Of a stretch of DNA of 64,000 nucleotides, positions 60,181 through 64,000 are shown piece after piece. Numbering within the stretch: the stretch's first letter is position 1; each line of letters begins with the position of its first letter. The translations under genes were made by a program, and so were the position numbers. The notes under the pieces were generated by a model. The model was not told the DNA's origin. It ran no database searches and worked only from the letters and a program-made list of their open reading frames with translations. Source of the stretch: Papaver somniferum (taxonomy: Eukaryota > Streptophyta > Magnoliopsida > Ranunculales > Papaveraceae); the NCBI RefSeq assembly GCF_003573695.1, contig NC_039358.1:17762934-17826933 (forward strand), read 5' to 3'.

Positions 60181-61231
60181 TTATACTCGACAGGGTCTTC
60201 CAATCTCACTATTCAATGCAAATAATCCTCCCTTTACTCCTCTGCAATATCTCGAGATTTTATTTCCTTCTTTATCTCTTCACGGGCCTGTTGTTGGTTA
60301 TCTTTCCCTCTTTAACTCCTTCACGCTCGAAACATATTTCCAACACGACAGAGATTACGTCAAACCTTTCTAAAATCATGCCAGCCTTCATTTGAGACGG
60401 GAAAGTGAGAAATAATCCCGTGAAACCCTACTTCCCTGTTTTATTCAAACCCAATCATCTAGCCATATGTGGTCGATTCTGAGGACCTTACCAGTCATGT
60501 TTAACTCCATCAAGCCTAATCCAACTAAATCCAACGATTAAACCTCCCAAAATTCTCTCAAATTCCAAACTGAACTTTCAGACAGGGAATAAGCCCGAAA
60601 ATGATATTTTCTCCAAATCCGTGATTCCAGCCAATTATGATCGAAACAAAACATCTTACCACTCATGTTAAACCATAACAGGGTGATTGCAGCTCACTGG
60701 GACGATTAAATCTCGCCAAAACTCCCGGAAATTCTTCACAGAAACTCCCGGAAAAACATGTAACTCTGTTGTCTACACCACGGGTTAGCTAGCCAAATTC
60801 AATCGAACCAAATACCCTTACCAATCCTTTTAGGACATATCAAGACATCTCACAAAGTTTCAGCCATTGAGTCTCGCAAAAACGCCGTTAAATCTACAAC
60901 AAAAAATTCTGCCATTTGAGAACTAAATTTTCCCGCCAAAAATCTGCATTTCAAACGAAGAAGGTGAAGTGCCCCTTATCTTGTGGTGGGGTGCCGATAA
61001 CAGGTGGGTGCTGAGAACAAATTTAGGATGCACATAACCGTGGGTGCCCCTTACCCAAATTGAGAGTCCGAGTAGTAGTTGTCCTCCGGGTGCCTTTAGC
61101 AACTTTTCGAGCGAATATTTCCAAAAATGTTTATTTGCAAAAAAATACCTAAAAACAGATTTATTAGTGATAAAATGAGTCCCAGCTAATGTATTTATGG
61201 GTGAAAATGTGTTGCACTTTCGTGCTTATCA

Positions 61232-61247
61232 AATTCCCCCACACTTA
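61232..61247 (-). other. Polypurine tract of the minus-strand Athila-like element
   Basis: TAAGTGTGGGGGAATT on the minus strand, directly before the 3' LTR start. The same tract precedes the LTR at 27437. Confidence 0.85.
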
Positions 61248-61274
61248 CATTTTGCTAGTCCTCGAGCAAAACAG

Positions 61275-61510
61275 AAAATTGACCCGCTACACAGCTGGTC
61301 ATATAATAAGAGAGAGTTAAACCCGCGATACATTTTTTTAGAGACCCGCTACATAGCTGGTCATAACCCTAACAATCATAATATATTTTTTTATAGACCC
61401 GCTACACAGCTGAGCATTCATTTTTTTTTTTATAATTTTTTTTAGACCCGCTATACAGCTGGTCATTGAAAATACCCAACAAAAGACCCGCTACACAGCT
61501 GATCATGATT
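61275..61510. repeat. Five spaced copies of GACCCGCTACACAGCTG
   Basis: Copies of GACCCGCTA(C/T)A(C/T)AGCTG followed by GTCAT or a variant start near 61280, 61345, 61398, 61446 and 61485, with AT-rich, T-run spacers. They lie between the two polypurine motifs of the element. Confidence 0.85.
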
Positions 61511-61551
61511 TGCAAGGAAATTCCTGAAACAATAAAGTAAAAAGTTAAACA

Positions 61552-61588
61552 CTCCCCCACACTTAAACATTACATTGTCCTCAATGTA
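61552..61588 (-). other. Second polypurine motif with hairpin
   Basis: On the minus strand ACATTGAGGACAATGT is followed by a short link and TTTAAGTGTGGGGGAG. It matches 25599-25634 in the other Athila-like element. Confidence 0.75.
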
Positions 61589-61637
61589 ACTGAGTCATCC
61601 AATGCAAAAGTTAAGATGAGAAATCCATAAGATGCAA

Positions 61638-61643
<6 letters not shown>

Positions 61644-61677
<34 letters not shown>
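61644..61677. repeat. Poly(A) run in the element
   Basis: About 34 bp of almost pure A inside the internal region; further A-rich DNA lies at 62450-62550. Confidence 0.85.
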
Positions 61678-61681
<4 letters not shown>

Positions 61682-61685
61682 CCTA

Positions 61686-62433
61686 CTAGAATGTACAAAA
61701 AGGATCCCCATAAAATAATAACCTGAAAACTTGGGGATCGACCCAAAATACAATATTTACAAACGACAACTTCACACTTATATCATGAAAACGAGGAGAC
61801 GCTGAAACTATCAAAAACCAAGATTTACCCCTAAACCAAGTTTTTACTGCACAAGGAAGTGCGTAAAGAACAAAATATGGGGATTCTATTGAGACTGGGG
61901 AATTATCAATCGGCTCATGCACTGTATCATAAATAAGAAAGTCCTCTGGGTATTTAGATGCAAAGTAATCCAACAACACTCTAGAAGCACGCAATTCTAA
62001 CCCTAAATTAGGCAACTTTTGGAAGTCTATGGGTCTAGAAACAACCTCTAAGTTCGGTGAATTATCTTGTGAGATAGATCATCCATGGAATTAGGCAAAT
62101 CATCTACACAATCATCCACAAGGTCATCTACAAATTCTGTCTGGAATGGAGAGTCACTACAAGACTGATCATTATCATCATTAAATAATTTTTGGCATTC
62201 CAATAATCTCAGTCTTTGTTCCAAACTAGATGGTGTGTGTTTATAATACTTCTCATATATATCTCTAGAGGAGATTCTTCACTTACCTCATGTGGAACAG
62301 AAACTCCATACCATTGCATGCGCTTATATTCAGCAAGCGTCATCTTAGATGAGGTTTCCTGGTAACTTGACTTTCTACGCTTATATTCCGCCAGCGTCAT
62401 TGTAGGTGACGTCTCCTCAGAAGAAGTCATCAT
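61686..62433 (-). pseudogene. Unrecognised ORF of the non-autonomous Athila-like element, frameshifted
   Basis: The first part (62433-62209) has two copies of MTLAEYKRR/KRM. After frameshifts an acidic stretch (FVDDLVDDCVDDLPNSMDD, about 62075-62145) leads to the frame 62015-61686. That contains LRASRVLLDYFASKYPEDF, KTWFRGKSWFLIVSASPRF and SFVNIVFWVDPQVFRLLFYG. It occupies the place of gag-pol but resembles neither. Function unknown. Repeated MTLAEYKR suggests an internal duplication. Confidence 0.45.
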
Positions 62434-62571
62434 CCTAAAAATGTCCCTGAAAAGAAATACAAAAAGAAACCCATAAAAAGGAAAAAATAAAATCTAAAAA
62501 AACAAAAAAATAAAAATATTGTACAAAAAAAAAAGAAAAAAAAAAAACCTAAAAATTAATCTAAAAACAAA

Positions 62572-62590
62572 TCCGCGTCGGCGACGCCAA
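62572..62590 (-). other. Primer-binding-site region
   Basis: TTGGCGTCGCCGACGCGGA on the minus strand follows the LTR end TATCA after two bases. It resembles the tRNA-Asp-type site at 19897-19914 but with several changes, so the tRNA assignment is uncertain. Confidence 0.55.
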
Positions 62591-62592
62591 AA

Positions 62593-64000
62593 TGATATGA
62601 TTTTTAATTTGTTGTCGTAGTTAATAGGATCCGAACTCAAAGACTTGTGAAGATTAAATTTAAAGGTTTAATAAAAGTAATAAAAGAGAGAGTTACTGGG
62701 ACTAGGATTCCACCGCATTCATTGTTATAGTTTTTCGATTGCGGTAAATAAGAGTTCGTTGCTCGGACTTGTAAAGATTTAAAAACAAAAATATATACAA
62801 AATATGTCACACGATCAAGATATACTAGGACTTCGGATTCCACCATTAACCACATTCAATCAGTTCATATAACGACTCATAACTATTCTAGCTCTTTTGT
62901 TGACTCTTTTATTTGCCAAAAATAGATTTTGTAAAAAATCAATTGTAAATCACAAGCACGGTGCATCAAAAGCTCTTACGTCTAAGCATACACCATCAAA
63001 CGAAATCACAACTAATTAATAAAAATCATAAAACGATGAAAAACAAGTGCAAAAGTCATAAAGAATCGATTATAGTTACCAAAAGTTTGTGAAATAAGGC
63101 TTCCTCCTTCATCCCAGAATTTGGCTTTAGCTATTCATATCAAACACACACTCAAAATAATAATTCAAGCTCACAAGGTGTTTAAAAGATTGAAAACGGA
63201 TAAAACAGTGGATCTACGACCAACGCTGAGCGTCCAGAAAACAACGACAATACTTTGATGCTGTAAACAAAGACACAAGCCAACTGTTGTTGACGTTGCT
63301 GAAAATAAGACTGTCCTGGGTAGTCTGTTCTTCGTGTTCTTCAAGCTCTTTAATGGCAGCAGCAGCAGCAGAACCCGTTCCTGGATATCGATTGTTTCTG
63401 CTCCTCAGAGGCTCTGCTCGACCCCCAACTCTCGACCCAACCCTCTACCACTTCTCAACAGCCTTTATATACACAACAAGGTCCAAATAACTCGAATAAA
63501 TCCGAGTTTATCTCCCTTTTTCTTCACGTGCAGTTGAGAGAGAAATCTATTTTCTGTTGCTTTGTACGCGTCTGTTAGCTATAAAATAGCCACCAAACTC
63601 TTCCTATGACTTGAACAGGACCAAATACATAATTATCCAGCGTAAAAGTCTCCTAAAATCTCCACAAAATCTTCGACAGTGAACAGCAGGACACGTCTCT
63701 CTGCCTGGACTTTGATCTCTTCTTCCGTCTTATCCAGCCCAATTGGTTGGGTCTAATTGCTTGCAACAGGCCTGTTATGTCTTCTAGAGTCCATACGTAC
63801 CAAATACATCCATTGAATCTCCTCAAAACTCGCTCAAATTCCACTTTCAAAACTGTTCTTCGCTGCTGCCATTTTTCCCGCCAGTTTTTGTTTTGAATTT
63901 TGAGAAGGAAACTGACCTCCCCCTAATCCAGTTATGGTGTCCCTTTAGCACATGCCCTGAAATGGGGTGCCCCTTATCCAACTTAGTAGTGTCTTTAGCA
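62593..64000 (-). repeat. 5' LTR of the minus-strand Athila-like element, partial
   Basis: Matches the left LTR starting at 55789 and, past 63430, the part at 60181-61230. By comparison it should run some 350-400 bp beyond the window. Confidence 0.8.

Larger units (their letters stand above)
55789..61231 (-). repeat. 3' LTR of the minus-strand Athila-like element, interrupted
   Basis: LTR sequence occupies 61231-60181 and 56510-55789 (about 1.77 kb). The solo LTR 56511-60175 and one copy of its CTCTT duplication lie between. It starts TGATAAGCACGAAAG on the minus strand. Confidence 0.82.
55789..64000 (-). mobile_element. Athila-like Gypsy element, minus strand, internally deleted, right end outside window
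   Basis: On the minus strand: the 5' LTR extends from beyond 64000 to 62593, a primer-site region follows (62572-62590), then about 1.3 kb of internal DNA. The polypurine tract is at 61232-61247 and the 3' LTR at 61231-55789, split by a solo LTR. LTR ends are TGATA...TATCA. Both LTRs share TACTGGGACTAGGATTCCAC and neighbouring sequence (55890 and 62696). No gag or pol is present, only a decayed ORF (61686-62433), so it is non-autonomous. It shares the double AAGTGTGGGGGA motif with the Athila-like element at 16833-30606. Confidence 0.85.

Noticed and set aside
61275..61510. Possible CRISPR-like array of spaced repeats
   Set aside because: Plant nuclear context, AT-rich variable spacers of unequal length, no cas genes; better explained as a retroelement cis repeat.

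Overview
This is an AT-rich plant nuclear window from a eudicot. I suspect a basal eudicot such as a poppy relative, but the sequence alone does not prove that. It is almost wholly transposable elements, plus broken pieces of two plant genes. No intact cellular gene, tRNA, rRNA or CRISPR array was found. Nearly every coding stretch carries stops or frameshifts, so this looks like heterochromatin-like, nested-repeat DNA.

Region 1 (1-35447) is one minus-strand Ty1/Copia element running off the left edge and split by three later insertions. (a) A 15.3-kb Tat/Ogre-like Ty3/Gypsy element (1237-16488, 3.5-kb LTRs, duplication GAAGG) sits in the Copia gag. It has a decayed gag and protease, a mostly deleted pol, and an antisense intron-bearing gene with a plant mobile domain (7957-11668). 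(b) A 13.8-kb Athila-like Ty3/Gypsy element (16833-30606, duplication AGTAG) sits in the same gag. It keeps one gag-pol frame of about 1,790 codons broken only by three stops. (c) A solo LTR of the Copia's own family lies inverted inside the Copia LTR (31267-33667).

Region 2 (35448-40600) holds remnants of a zinc-knuckle/GRF protein and a Myb/SANT-like protein, a short basic ORF, boxes of an ACAAACGCC motif, and a higher-order tandem repeat (about 478 bp).

Region 3 (40600-47720) is a decayed LINE interrupted by a Mutator-like (MULE) element. The MULE carries a FAR1/MULE transposase gene and a second, convergent, small spliced gene. Introns of both genes are filled with tandem TTCGGC...GCCGAA mini-hairpin units.

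Region 4 (47723-55800) contains a truncated, broken molybdenum-cofactor sulfurase gene (eight exons) and a hAT-type element (51651-55145, 8-bp duplication ATTCCAAT). The hAT element has captured seven exons of a plant S9 prolyl-oligopeptidase-family gene, with an 81-bp direct repeat flanking the captured piece. A decayed Myb/SANT-like gene follows it.

Region 5 (55789-64000) is a minus-strand, internally deleted Athila-like element running off the right edge. Its left LTR is split by a solo LTR (56511-60175, duplication CTCTT) related to the Tat/Ogre-like family of region 1.

The strongest candidates for something undescribed are the MULE with hairpin-unit arrays in both genes' introns, the gene-capturing hAT element with its long flanking repeat, and the antisense mobile-domain gene.
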